Positions 1-8,059 of a stretch of DNA of 50,935 nt are shown piece after piece. The first letter of the stretch is position 1, and every line of letters begins with the position of its first letter. The notes below the pieces were generated by a model. It had not been told where the DNA came from and made no database searches. It saw nothing but the letters and a program-made list of their open reading frames with translations. Position numbers and translations under genes: made by a program. This DNA comes from an uncultured Bulleidia sp. (lineage in GTDB: Bacteria > Bacillota_I > Bacilli_A > Erysipelotrichales > Erysipelotrichaceae): NCBI GenBank assembly GCA_934725105.1, contig CAKVBD010000017.1, positions 1 through 50,935 on the forward strand, read 5' to 3'.

Positions 1-64
1 CCTTTCGTGTACTTATTTTTTATCTATTTCTACAAACATTGTACCTCATATACTAAATTCCACA

Positions 65-101
65 ATAAAAACAGCACTGATTTTACCTGTCAGCACTGTT
101 T
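65..101 (-). terminator. Probable terminator downstream of the 117-residue gene
   Basis: Read on the minus strand, AAACAG and CTGTTT pair around a two-base mismatch and an inner CTGA/TCAG stem, followed by TTTTTATTG. It would end the minus-strand transcript that contains the gene at 210-563. The 100 bases between it and the gene hold nothing else I recognise. Confidence 0.5.
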
Positions 102-209
102 CTGCACAACTAATTTTAACTTTTAATTTTTCTTTTGAAAGTGGAATTTAACTTTTCAGTTCAGCGCATTTTCTTAAGACTGTATAAGAAATATTTCATT
201 CCTTCCTCT

Positions 210-563
210 TCACTTAAAATCTTCTTCGAATTGATGAGCATCTTCACTGATTTTTTCAAAATTCAAATACATTAATCCATGTGCAATGATTTCATAATCT
301 TTATACATGTTGTACAAAACAGAATTCTCCTTTGGTTCTTTTGAATCATTCCACTGTCTTAATAACTCTGTTGTTTTATCATTTACTGCACATGATAAAT
401 CCATCAAAGCATCCCTGTTATTGATATCTACACCCATATCCTGTGCATATTCAATCGCAGCAGCTTTCATTGATCCATCGGGATCTCCTTCAATAGAGAA
501 CTCACCGATACCCTTCAGCATGTCAATGATTGATTTTCCTTCATATTTGTTTTTCATATACAT
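210..563 (-). CDS. Hypothetical acidic protein, about 115 residues
   Basis: A small, acidic, soluble protein with no signal peptide or membrane segment; I do not recognise the family. A promoter with -35 TTGTTA, a 17-nt spacer and -10 TATAGT (566-571) lies directly upstream. No Shine-Dalgarno sequence precedes either possible ATG: the first (563) starts 2 nt after the -10, the second (557, protein MKNKYEG...) 8 nt after it. The second is the more likely start, on a leaderless or nearly leaderless mRNA. A hairpin at 65-101 can terminate it. Vsr and helicase genes lie upstream on the same strand, but the separate promoter suggests an independent transcript. Confidence refers to it being a real gene; function unknown. 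Confidence 0.7.
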   Translation of the reverse strand: MYMKNKYEGKSIIDMLKGIGEFSIEGDPDGSMKAAAIEYAQDMGVDINNRDALMDLSCAVNDKTTELLRQWNDSKEPKENSVLYNMYKDYEIIAHGLMYLNFEKISEDAHQFEEDFK

Positions 564-565
564 AC

Positions 566-594
566 ACTATACGTTTTTATCTATTAATTAACAA
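566..594 (-). promoter_or_regulatory. Promoter of the 117-residue gene
   Basis: Minus-strand -35 TTGTTA, spacer of 17 nt, -10 TATAGT at 566-571. The -10 is only 2 or 8 nt from the two candidate ATG codons, so little or no leader is possible. Confidence 0.6.
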
Positions 595-650
595 TTGAAA
601 TTATATCTTTTATTCTTAGTTTTTTATTTAGCAATGTAAAAATGAAACCT

Positions 651-1070
651 TCAATACGACCCATCCAGGATTTCTTCAATCAGCTTCTGCATTCTATAAT
701 CAAAACAATCTTTTAATTCACATTCCCAAACTATAATTACTTTGTAATCCATGCTTTCCAGCTGTTTCTGATTCTCAATATCTCGTTCCATGTTGTCACT
801 GAACTTTTTGATCCAATATGCAGTTTTTGATTTTGGAATATATGCCAATCTACAATGAGAATGGTGATGCCAGAAACATCCATTAATAAATATCACAGTT
901 CTATATTTATACAAAACAATATCAGGTTTTCCTGGCAATTCTTTTACATTCTTTCTATAGCGAAATCCATGGTGATAAAGATACTTTCTCACTTCCATTT
1001 CAATCGATGTATCTTTTCCCTTGATTCTACTCATATTCCAGCTTCGTTTATCTTTTGTTAATTTATCCAT
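651..1070 (-). CDS. vsr: Very short patch repair (Vsr) endonuclease
   Basis: A 139-residue protein of normal Vsr length. Vsr nicks DNA next to T:G mismatches that arise when 5-methylcytosine deaminates, and normally partners a Dcm-type cytosine methylase. Visible family motifs are WNMSRIKGKDT near residue 11, GKPDIVL around 47-53 (D50 is the likely catalytic Asp) and FINGCFWHHHSHC at 61-73, the His/Cys zinc-binding region. It follows the UvrD-like helicase gene by 22 bases on the same strand and is probably co-transcribed. No cytosine methyltransferase is present in this window, so its partner must lie elsewhere or be missing. Solitary Vsr-like proteins also occur in defence contexts. Confidence 0.9.
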   Translation of the reverse strand: MDKLTKDKRSWNMSRIKGKDTSIEMEVRKYLYHHGFRYRKNVKELPGKPDIVLYKYRTVIFINGCFWHHHSHCRLAYIPKSKTAYWIKKFSDNMERDIENQKQLESMDYKVIIVWECELKDCFDYRMQKLIEEILDGSY

Positions 1071-1092
1071 AGCAGTAACTTTCTGAATCTAT

Positions 1093-3207
1093 TTACCCTT
1101 TTCCACTTTTTCTGCATTCAAGACACACACCTAAATTCATACGATTTGTACCACCATAGGAAGAAAAATATTCCCTAGGTAATACTTTTTTACATATTTC
1201 ACACTGAAACCATCTCTCTCCTGTATGATCAAATACAGGTTCTTCTTGTTGAGAAATCTGTGGAAGAATTTCTTCTTTTCTCAGATTAAAATCTTCTACT
1301 CTTTTTCTTTCAACTTCTTCTGGATCTATTTTCTTTACCGGTTGAGAATTTGTTTGAACTTTCTTTTCTTGTTTTGGAAATAGTTCTTGTATGAATGAAC
1401 TATTTCTATTTTCTAGTTTTATAATATTCAGATTGTTCTTTGCACGTGTCAAAGCAACATAGAACAATCTTCTTTCTTCCTGTTCCAATTGTTGATTGGA
1501 CATGCATAGAATTTCTTCGTCATCTTGCACTGCTGGAAACTTGCCATCATAAATATCAATTAGATAAACTGTATCAAATTCTTTTCCTTTGCTTGCATGT
1601 ACTGTAGATAGAATAATATTAGAAGATTTTGGATGCATTCCATTTCTCATGACATCTCTTAAATATTCAATGCGATTCAAAAATGATGGAATACTTGTTT
1701 CACTTTCTGCAATAAATCGCAATGTTTCTAATTTTGTTAGATCTATGTTCATATCTTTCGCATATTTCTTATAGCGATCACTTGAAGCAATCCAGATTGC
1801 ATCTTTTACTTTTGCATAACATAAGCGATTGATCATTGCTTCAAATGCTTCAATGTTACTTATCGATACTTTTTCTTTATACTTATCTAAAGCTTTAAAA
1901 ACAGATATGGACTTTGTTTTACAATCAAGAATAATTTGTTCCTTAACTTGTTTTTTCAAGTACAAATACCCTTTATTCGCAACACGATCAAAAGCATCTG
2001 TATCATATGGATCCAAAGCCAATTTCATAAAAGATAAAATATCTCGAATACATGGAACACCAAACACATCTGTTTTTGCTCCAGCCATAAAAAACGGAAT
2101 ATTTTTTCTTAACAATTGATCTACTAGTGGAACAGCACTATCATTTTCACGATATAAAACAGCTGTTTGACTATTCACATTTTCCAGCACTTTCATCATA
2201 TATGCATACTGTGGTCTACGATCTTTGACTGTTCTCACTTTAACTTCTTGACCAGAAGGACGATCAGCACACATATTTTTTTCAAAACGATCCTTGTTTT
2301 TAGAGATGAAAGTTTGTGCCTTCAAAACAATTTCAGGTGTTGAACGGTAATTCGTTTCCATACGAATCACTTTTGCATTGTCATGATCGTTTTGAAATGA
2401 CAGTAAAGCCTGTGGATATGCAGCACGAAATCCATAGATACTCTGATCCTCATCACCCACCATGAATAAATGATTATCGAACGAAAGAATCTTGATAATA
2501 TCATGTTGAATTTTAGAAGTATCTTGTGCTTCATCAACACAGATATACTGATACTTATGTGACCATAAATCTCGATAATACTTTCGATTCTCTAAGATCC
2601 ATATCGCAAATGCCATCTGATCATTGAAATCCATCAAACCTTGTTCTTTCATCACTTTCTCATACATTTCAAACATCTTAGGGAAAAAGGAATCATCCTC
2701 TTCTAATGCTTTGATTTGAGATGCATCCAGTCTCATATTCTTCACATAAGTGATTTCACTCTGTAGATTCAAAATATCATTTTCACTTGGAAATTCTTTT
2801 GTAATACTTTGATATACACTTCTTAGAATTGCTTTTTCTCTTCTTTCATCAATATTTCTTTTTGGATAATGCACATCAAAACAAAACTGAGAATAAATTT
2901 GATATGCGAGTGAATTAATTGTTTTAAAGGAAATTTGATTTGTCAAATCTTCTGAAAACTTCAAAGAAAAGCGTTGCTTCATTTCTGCTGCAGCCTGTGT
3001 ATTAAACGTAATCGCTAATATTTTTTTAGGATCAATATGCTTTTCAAGAATCATATATCCAAGTCTTGCAACTAGAACCGTTGTCTTTCCAGACCCAGGA
3101 ACAGCCAACAATAAAACATTCTCATCAATTGCCTGTACAGCTTGTTCCTGTTGAGAATTTAAACGAATATCATATTTCTTGCAGAAAGATAAAAAAGAAT
3201 TGTTCAT
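1093..3207 (-). CDS. UvrD/PcrA-like superfamily 1A DNA helicase with C-terminal Cys4 module
   Basis: A 704-residue ATP-dependent 3'-5' DNA helicase. Motifs are in order: Walker A VPGSGKTT (36-43), TFNT with Q-A-A-A-E-M (motif Ia), VDEAQD (224-229, Walker B), GDEDQSIYGFRAA (251-263, motif III), ETNYRS (motif IV), VHASKGKEFD (motif V) and VALTRAK (motif VI). The last 45 residues carry CEIC...CLEC, a Cys4 zinc-finger-like module preceded by a charged linker, not the usual PcrA C-terminus. Minus-strand -10 TATAAT (3215-3220) is 7 nt before the ATG with no Shine-Dalgarno, so the mRNA may be leaderless. It is followed closely by vsr, which suggests a repair or defence pair. It is not obviously the housekeeping PcrA. 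Confidence 0.88.
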   Translation of the reverse strand: MNNSFLSFCKKYDIRLNSQQEQAVQAIDENVLLLAVPGSGKTTVLVARLGYMILEKHIDPKKILAITFNTQAAAEMKQRFSLKFSEDLTNQISFKTINSLAYQIYSQFCFDVHYPKRNIDERREKAILRSVYQSITKEFPSENDILNLQSEITYVKNMRLDASQIKALEEDDSFFPKMFEMYEKVMKEQGLMDFNDQMAFAIWILENRKYYRDLWSHKYQYICVDEAQDTSKIQHDIIKILSFDNHLFMVGDEDQSIYGFRAAYPQALLSFQNDHDNAKVIRMETNYRSTPEIVLKAQTFISKNKDRFEKNMCADRPSGQEVKVRTVKDRRPQYAYMMKVLENVNSQTAVLYRENDSAVPLVDQLLRKNIPFFMAGAKTDVFGVPCIRDILSFMKLALDPYDTDAFDRVANKGYLYLKKQVKEQIILDCKTKSISVFKALDKYKEKVSISNIEAFEAMINRLCYAKVKDAIWIASSDRYKKYAKDMNIDLTKLETLRFIAESETSIPSFLNRIEYLRDVMRNGMHPKSSNIILSTVHASKGKEFDTVYLIDIYDGKFPAVQDDEEILCMSNQQLEQEERRLFYVALTRAKNNLNIIKLENRNSSFIQELFPKQEKKVQTNSQPVKKIDPEEVERKRVEDFNLRKEEILPQISQQEEPVFDHTGERWFQCEICKKVLPREYFSSYGGTNRMNLGVCLECRKSGKG

Positions 3208-3214
3208 TGAGAGT

Positions 3215-3220
3215 ATTATA
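3215..3220 (-). promoter_or_regulatory. -10 element of the helicase gene, 7 nt from ATG
   Basis: A perfect TATAAT (minus strand) ends 7 nt before the start codon at 3207, and the intervening bases have no Shine-Dalgarno. The -35 is weak. Confidence 0.5.
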
Positions 3221-3293
3221 AATCATTCTCTTTGATTTACACACCATTCGTTATTCCTTCCAACCGTCAGGAAGAAGCTTAATAATTTACAAA

Positions 3294-3332
3294 ATGAAAA
3301 GAATCAGAGTTTTGAAGTTCTGGTTCTTTTTT
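3294..3332 (-). terminator. Terminator of the collagen-like lipoprotein gene
   Basis: An inverted repeat (AAAAGAATCAGA / TCTGGTTCTTTT on the plus strand, one mismatch) is flanked by A and T tracts. It can stop transcription from the lipoprotein gene on the minus strand and possibly also on the other strand. Confidence 0.65.
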
Positions 3333-3387
3333 ATGTTTATATGGTTTTATAATTCTGCTTCAATTACACTTTTCTATTCTCAACTAA

Positions 3388-4191
3388 TTACCATCCAAAA
3401 TCAGGAATTTCAGGCTGTGTTAGTTCTGGTGTTGGGATTACAGGTTCTACTGTTGGTTCTAGTGTTGGGATTATAGGTTCTATTGTTGGTTCTGTAGTAG
3501 GTTCTACTGTTGGTTCTGGACGTATACCTGGATCAGGTGATGCATAAATCACATTTTTCAAATCCAATTTCTTTTTAGATCCATCAGAGTAGTATACATA
3601 TAAGTCATTCTCTTCAACTTTTAAATCCGTAACAAACTTTTCAATATTCTTTACTACTCCCAAATTTACAGATGAATTATCAGTATATGTTATGATCAGC
3701 TCACCTTTATTATTAATTGTAGAATTTTTAATTCCAATGCCATCTTTTCCGTTTACTCCATCTTTCCCTGAAGTGCCGTCTTTACCATCCTTGCCATTTA
3801 ATCCATTGATTCCATTCTTTCCGTCTTTTCCATCAATTCCGTTCTTGCCGTCTTTCCCATTCCTTCCGTCTTTACCGTCAGTACCATTCTTGCCATCTAT
3901 TCCGTTACTACCATCTTTTCCATTCTTTCCATCTTTTCCTTTTTTAGTAATTGTCTGAATTGTTGTTTCGCCATCTTTGCCATCTACCCCATCTTCACCT
4001 TTTTCACCCTTTAAATTTCCAAGTGAAAAAACTCTACCATCTTCTAATACAATAGAAACATTTCCTTCTTCATCTGATGATATATCTGATATAGACTCTG
4101 CTACTTCTTGTTTCGATATTTTTTGTTCTACTGCACAAGAACATAAAAGTACTCCTGCTAGTATCAACGTTGTTCCTTTTAATAATTTCAT
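3388..4191 (-). CDS. Collagen-like repeat lipoprotein
   Basis: A 267-residue surface protein. Residues 1-20 form a lipoprotein signal with lipobox LLCSC, so it is predicted to be anchored outside the membrane. After a short charged region (EEGNVSIVLEDGRVFSLGNL) come about 25 Gly-X-Y triplets dominated by GKDG, GKNG and GIDG, the pattern of bacterial collagen-like proteins that form trimeric rods. A beta-rich stretch with ITYTDNSSVNLG follows, then a C-terminal PTVEP/PTTEP/PTLEP repeat ending in PDFGW. No LPXTG sorting signal is present. The Gly triplets are encoded by near-identical 9-base units, so length variation is likely. Neighbours give no functional clue. Such proteins are often adhesins, but that is inference. 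Confidence 0.85.
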   Translation of the reverse strand: MKLLKGTTLILAGVLLCSCAVEQKISKQEVAESISDISSDEEGNVSIVLEDGRVFSLGNLKGEKGEDGVDGKDGETTIQTITKKGKDGKNGKDGSNGIDGKNGTDGKDGRNGKDGKNGIDGKDGKNGINGLNGKDGKDGTSGKDGVNGKDGIGIKNSTINNKGELIITYTDNSSVNLGVVKNIEKFVTDLKVEENDLYVYYSDGSKKKLDLKNVIYASPDPGIRPEPTVEPTTEPTIEPIIPTLEPTVEPVIPTPELTQPEIPDFGW

Positions 4192-4214
4192 ACATTCCCC
4201 TAACTATCTCAATT

Positions 4215-5141
4215 TTATTCTTCAACCTTCTTCACTTCCATCTGTAAAAGATATCCTTCAATATCACGCAGTGTAATATCTTCCAGCTTACTTGCAGTTG
4301 CATTACCAGCTGCACCACCCCACTGCAGTGCTTCTTCACTAGAACTACCTTGTGACAGCTTTCCAATAAACGAAGCAAGCATTGCATCTCCTGCACCTAC
4401 TTTATTGACAAGTATTGTATGAGGCTGATCCAGTTTGAAGATACCTTGTGCATTGGATAATACTGCACCATCTTTCCCTAAAGAAACAAGAATATTTTCA
4501 ATTCCCATCTCATTTGCTTTTTTCAGATATTCATCAATGTTTGATTCATTGATCTCATCATTTTCCATCAACAGTTGAAACTCATACAGGTTAGGTTTGA
4601 TCAGATATGGTCTGCATTCTTTTAATTGTTCCATTGTGATCTGTTCCATATCAATCACAACTTTTGCATTTCTTTGATGTACTGCCTGCGCCAATACAGT
4701 CACAAAATCATCCGGAAAGCCATGCATCATAGAACCAGAGATGACCACAATATCATCTTCAGTGATCTTTGCGATTTCATCCAGCAGAAGCTGAACAGTA
4801 CAGTTATTTACGACTGGTCCACTGCCATTAATACATAACGCTTTCTTTCCATAGTTTGCCTTCATATTGATACGATTCATTCCATCCACTGGAATTGGAA
4901 TCATTTCAATATTCGGATCTTTCGCAAAGGAATCCTCAATGTAATGCCCTGTAAATCCACCAAGTACCGCAATTGCCTTAGATGGAATATTCAATACGCT
5001 AAGAACCTTAGAAACATTCAATCCCTTTCCACCTGCCTTATAGATTTCATGATTTCCACGATTTACTTCGTCTACTAATAATGTTTCATGCAATGTGATG
5101 AAGTAGTCAATTGCTGGATTTAATGTAATTGTATAGATCAT
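4215..5141 (-). CDS. PfkB-family sugar phosphate kinase (1-phosphofructokinase / tagatose-6-phosphate kinase type)
   Basis: A ribokinase/PfkB-superfamily kinase of about 308 residues. It begins with the family start MIYTITLNPAIDY. It carries KAGGKGLNVSKVL near residue 35 (substrate-binding glycine motif) and NKVGAGDAMLASF near residue 245, whose GAGD Asp is the catalytic base. The family phosphorylates fructose-1-phosphate (FruK) or tagatose-6-phosphate (LacC). An upstream in-frame ATG would add 13 basic residues with no homology, so I place the start at 5141. No fructose PTS permease lies beside it, so the substrate is unresolved. It sits downstream of the small membrane-anchored gene at 5224 on the same strand. 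It could serve the sugar phosphates released by the adjacent PTS and SIS cluster, which is inference. Confidence 0.85.
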   Translation of the reverse strand: MIYTITLNPAIDYFITLHETLLVDEVNRGNHEIYKAGGKGLNVSKVLSVLNIPSKAIAVLGGFTGHYIEDSFAKDPNIEMIPIPVDGMNRINMKANYGKKALCINGSGPVVNNCTVQLLLDEIAKITEDDIVVISGSMMHGFPDDFVTVLAQAVHQRNAKVVIDMEQITMEQLKECRPYLIKPNLYEFQLLMENDEINESNIDEYLKKANEMGIENILVSLGKDGAVLSNAQGIFKLDQPHTILVNKVGAGDAMLASFIGKLSQGSSSEEALQWGGAAGNATASKLEDITLRDIEGYLLQMEVKKVEE

Positions 5142-5223
5142 ATAAAATATCTTCTTTCTTTGATTCATTCTAACACACAAACAAAAGAAGGCATCACACA
5201 GTGATTACCTTCTAACTGTTATT

Positions 5224-5757
5224 CTAGATCATTTTTAATAGCTGATTCAGGAACATCTGTTCTTCACTAGATGCATTCAGCAATCTTTGCTGGATCTCAT
5301 CTTTCACAGAAGAATCCTTTGTCACAAAGACTTTGTATACAAGTGTAGCCATATCTTTTAACTGTTCATTCTTTTTCAATGACATGATATTAGAATATGC
5401 TCTTTTACATAATTCCATATCTTTCTTCTCTACCGCAAACATCATGATATTCGAATAAACTGCAGAACACTGCACATCAGATAATCCCATCGCATCAAAC
5501 TTCAACAAAACATGATCCAATGCTTTTCTATCATCTTGAAGAATAGAAGCATTCATTCTCAGATAATTCGCATTATATTCCTGAATATAGCCATGCTCTT
5601 CAGCATCTTTCAGTTGTTTTTCAAAGGAAGCAAATTCTTTATGATTCAACAATTCAACAAGCTGATTCTGTACTTGTTTTGCATGTCCTTTTCTTTTCGC
5701 ATCCGCGTAAAGAAAGGAAGCAAAAAATATAATCAACGCAATCGTTACTATTTTCAT
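5224..5757 (-). CDS. Hypothetical membrane-anchored helical protein (TPR-like)
   Basis: 177 residues with an N-terminal hydrophobic segment (residues 4-18, IVTIALIIFFASFLY) followed directly by a basic stretch (DAKRKGHAK), then an all-helical domain. The domain resembles tetratricopeptide-like repeats (for example VLLKFDAMGLSDVQCSAVY and MMFAVEKKDMELCKRAYS). I do not recognise a named family. The gene starts 7 bases after the peroxiredoxin stop codon, so it is the last gene of the MATE-HAD-SIS-peroxiredoxin unit or is translationally coupled to it. Function unknown. Confidence 0.7.
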   Translation of the reverse strand: MKIVTIALIIFFASFLYADAKRKGHAKQVQNQLVELLNHKEFASFEKQLKDAEEHGYIQEYNANYLRMNASILQDDRKALDHVLLKFDAMGLSDVQCSAVYSNIMMFAVEKKDMELCKRAYSNIMSLKKNEQLKDMATLVYKVFVTKDSSVKDEIQQRLLNASSEEQMFLNQLLKMI

Positions 5758-5764
5758 ACACTTT

Positions 5765-6313
5765 TTAAATAATCATTGCCAGCATTTCATCAATAGATGG
5801 CATATCAACAATCGTTTTCGCATAATGTGCTACTAATACTTTTCCATTTCCATCCACATAGAAGAATGCTGGAAGCTGCTGTTCATTGCCTTCATAAACA
5901 CCATGCACAAAACCACAGGCTTTTGCTTTATCACCCTTTGCCTTTAATGCATCCATGTCATTTCCAACAAGTTCTTCCATGCTATTTGCTGGAGCAATGT
6001 CTAATGACTGGTATACATGCATATCAGAATCACAAATCAATGGGAATGGTAATGTCTGACCATCCAGATCATGCTTCACATTTTCACTCGTAGACTGCAT
6101 GACGACACATACATTCACACCCTTTTCTTTAAATTCATTGATTCTCTGTGTCAGCATATGCACATCATATCTACAGACAGTACAGCCAATATAACGCAAT
6201 ACCACAAACATCATTGGTTTATGATCCATTAGCTGGTTAATGCTTGTGTTACCCGCAAAAGCTTCTGTTACCTGAAAATCTGGAAATGTGTCCCCTGTTT
6301 TTAATCTAGTCAT
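5765..6313 (-). CDS. Peroxiredoxin-like (AhpC/TSA, redoxin) protein
   Basis: A 182-residue thioredoxin-fold protein. GDTFPDF near residue 7 is the typical redoxin N-terminus, and the active-site region reads YIGCTVCRYD with C44 and C47. The CxxC arrangement is closer to the AhpC/TSA-like or PRX-like subfamilies than to typical 2-Cys peroxiredoxins, whose motif is PxxxTxxC. Expected role: thiol-dependent reduction of peroxides or disulfides in the cytosol. Its ATG overlaps the stop of the upstream SIS gene (ATGA), so the two are translationally coupled. The link to the sugar cluster is unusual, but Amadori products are oxidatively unstable, which may explain it (inference). Confidence 0.82.
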   Translation of the reverse strand: MTRLKTGDTFPDFQVTEAFAGNTSINQLMDHKPMMFVVLRYIGCTVCRYDVHMLTQRINEFKEKGVNVCVVMQSTSENVKHDLDGQTLPFPLICDSDMHVYQSLDIAPANSMEELVGNDMDALKAKGDKAKACGFVHGVYEGNEQQLPAFFYVDGNGKVLVAHYAKTIVDMPSIDEMLAMII

Positions 6314-7389
6314 TTTTCTTCACCTTCCTCATATACATAACTATTCATGTACCTATGGAAATTACGATCTGAAGGATCATTCAAATCCATTCCACGCTGT
6401 TTCATCATACATTCCGCAAATACCTGTAAAACAGCTAAATATGCAAAAGAAACAAATGGATTACCATCTTTAAATGAATATTTGAAAGAAAGTATATCTG
6501 CTTCACTAGCTGTAATCAACAAACAACAAGCATTTTTATGTTCTTCTAAATATTTCAATAAACGTATCATTCTTTCAAGATGACGTGATTGATTGCCTAA
6601 TGCAATGACAAGTGTCTGATCATCAATAGCATGATAAATGCCATGCATGAATTCTTCCAGTTCATAATATCTCACACAGCACTTCACAGTTTCAAGAATC
6701 TTCAAAGCACCCTCTAATGCTGAAGGAACACATTGATCACATCCAATCACAATAATATTGTCATATTGATCAAATGGAATTTCTGATGTCAAATACCACT
6801 CTTGTGCTTTATTGACAATGTTTGTAAAATCATCAAATACATCTAAGATTTCGGAAATCATACGAACATATTCCGTATGGGATATCACATTTGTAAATTT
6901 CAATAACTGAGCAAATAACAAGACAACCGCAACTGTTGAACAATAATATCCTTTTGTCTTTGGACCAATTGCTTCTTCAATATCCATTTTCAAGCAGGCA
7001 TCCGCATGTTTTACAATTGGTGAAGGATTTTCTGCCGTAACAACAACTGTTAAGCATCCATGATTTCTTGCCTTATCTAATGCCTGAATCGTTGAATTGG
7101 ATTGCCCTGCCTGAGAAAAGCCAATCACTAACGAATTCTCTTCGATCACTTTTACGTTATCTACAAATTCCATTGCACAATATGCATACACTGGAATATG
7201 AAGCATTGTTTCCAATGGATCAACACAACATAGAGCTGCAGAGTAACTTGTCCCAGAACCAACAACATAGATATGATCAATTTTACGATTGACTAGATAT
7301 TCCAATACTTCTGTTATATTGGATGTATTAGAAATCATTTTACGAATCGCCTGGGGCGTTTCTAAAACATAATTCACCATTGTTTTCAT
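6310..7389 (-). CDS. SIS-domain sugar isomerase/deglycase (Gfr/FrlB-like), second copy
   Basis: About 359 residues with two SIS domains. The N-terminal VVGSGTSYSAALC and VIGFSQAGQSNSTIQAL are the phosphosugar-binding loops (GxGxS and SQSG-type). The second domain has VIGCDQCVPSALEGALK and LEEFMHGIYHAI, where Glu-Glu-Phe-x-His-Gly corresponds to the GlmS/FrlB catalytic segment. The family includes GlmS isomerase domains, fructoselysine-6-phosphate deglycase FrlB, and Salmonella GfrE/GfrF. I set the start at the ATG 1 nt after the HAD stop, because it has GAGGAATCTTAAT upstream. The longer frame would need a TTG. It is probably a deglycase acting on a 6-phosphorylated Amadori or Heyns product imported by the nearby PTS. 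Which substrate is unknown. Confidence 0.78.
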   Translation of the reverse strand: MKTMVNYVLETPQAIRKMISNTSNITEVLEYLVNRKIDHIYVVGSGTSYSAALCCVDPLETMLHIPVYAYCAMEFVDNVKVIEENSLVIGFSQAGQSNSTIQALDKARNHGCLTVVVTAENPSPIVKHADACLKMDIEEAIGPKTKGYYCSTVAVVLLFAQLLKFTNVISHTEYVRMISEILDVFDDFTNIVNKAQEWYLTSEIPFDQYDNIIVIGCDQCVPSALEGALKILETVKCCVRYYELEEFMHGIYHAIDDQTLVIALGNQSRHLERMIRLLKYLEEHKNACCLLITASEADILSFKYSFKDGNPFVSFAYLAVLQVFAECMMKQRGMDLNDPSDRNFHRYMNSYVYEEGEEK

Positions 7390-7390
7390 A

Positions 7391-8047
7391 TTAAGATTCC
7401 TCAATCATTTTTTGAACATCAAACAAACTATTTACAATTTTATAAGCATTTTCTCTATCTATATCCTTAGGAGGATTGATAGAAGGTATCATAATCACTT
7501 TCGCATTTGCATCATGTGCAGACTGTACACCATATCCTGTATCTTCTAATACCAAAACATCCTCTGGATCACAACGCACTGCATTTAATACTTTCAAATA
7601 AATTTCAGGAGAAGGTTTTCTTTTTGATACTTCATCTCCACAAAGAATATATTCAAAGCGATCAATGATTCCCATTTTTGTTAAACGCTTCATTGTAGCT
7701 TCACGATTTGTTGTTGTAGCTACAGCTTTACGAATATGCAATTTTTCAAGCGTATCTAATAGTTCCAATACACCAGGCATCAATTCAATGTTTTCATCAA
7801 GATACTTTGTTCCTAGCTTTCTAGCTGCATCTAACAGTTCTTCTCTATTTTCAATATTTCCAAGATTTTCATCCAGTACCTTCGTTACATCACTTCCAGA
7901 AATACCTACAACCTTATGGAAGACTGCTGAAAATTGAGGTACATGATACTTTTCCGCAATATCTGCCCATGCTTTTTCCCAAAGAAATTCTGTGTTTAAT
8001 AACGTTCCATCTACATCAAAGATAACCATTTTTAATTCACTCATCAT
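7391..8047 (-). CDS. HAD-superfamily phosphatase/phosphomutase (beta-phosphoglucomutase-like)
   Basis: 218 residues. HAD motif I is FDVDGTLLNTE (residues 10-20, nucleophile D11), motif II is AVATTTNRE, motif III Lys is in SKRKPSPEIYL, and motif IV is VLVLEDTGYGVQSA. A helical cap is inserted after motif I, as in subclass IA enzymes such as beta-phosphoglucomutase and sugar phosphatases. Shine-Dalgarno GAGGAGAG precedes the ATG. It lies between the MATE exporter and the SIS deglycase with a 1-nt gap to the latter. A role in dephosphorylating a sugar phosphate intermediate that MATE might export is plausible but inferred. Confidence 0.87.
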   Translation of the reverse strand: MMSELKMVIFDVDGTLLNTEFLWEKAWADIAEKYHVPQFSAVFHKVVGISGSDVTKVLDENLGNIENREELLDAARKLGTKYLDENIELMPGVLELLDTLEKLHIRKAVATTTNREATMKRLTKMGIIDRFEYILCGDEVSKRKPSPEIYLKVLNAVRCDPEDVLVLEDTGYGVQSAHDANAKVIMIPSINPPKDIDRENAYKIVNSLFDVQKMIEES

Positions 8048-8059
8048 TTTTCTCTCCTC

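Noticed and set aside
1..64. Possible gene end or element at the left edge
   Set aside because: Only AT-rich sequence without a convincing frame or structure.
3750..3950. Tandem near-repeats that could be taken for a CRISPR array
   Set aside because: They are in-frame 9-base units encoding collagen-like triplets with no spacers; no cas genes are near.
3692..4276. Pro/Ser-rich open frames on the plus strand opposite the lipoprotein gene
   Set aside because: They are the reverse complement of the Gly-X-Y repeats and a phosphofructokinase-like gene, with no ribosome-binding site.
7391..7404. 14-base overlap between HAD and SIS genes with a TTG start
   Set aside because: The ATG at 7389 with a GAGGAAT upstream makes a better start, so no overlap is needed.
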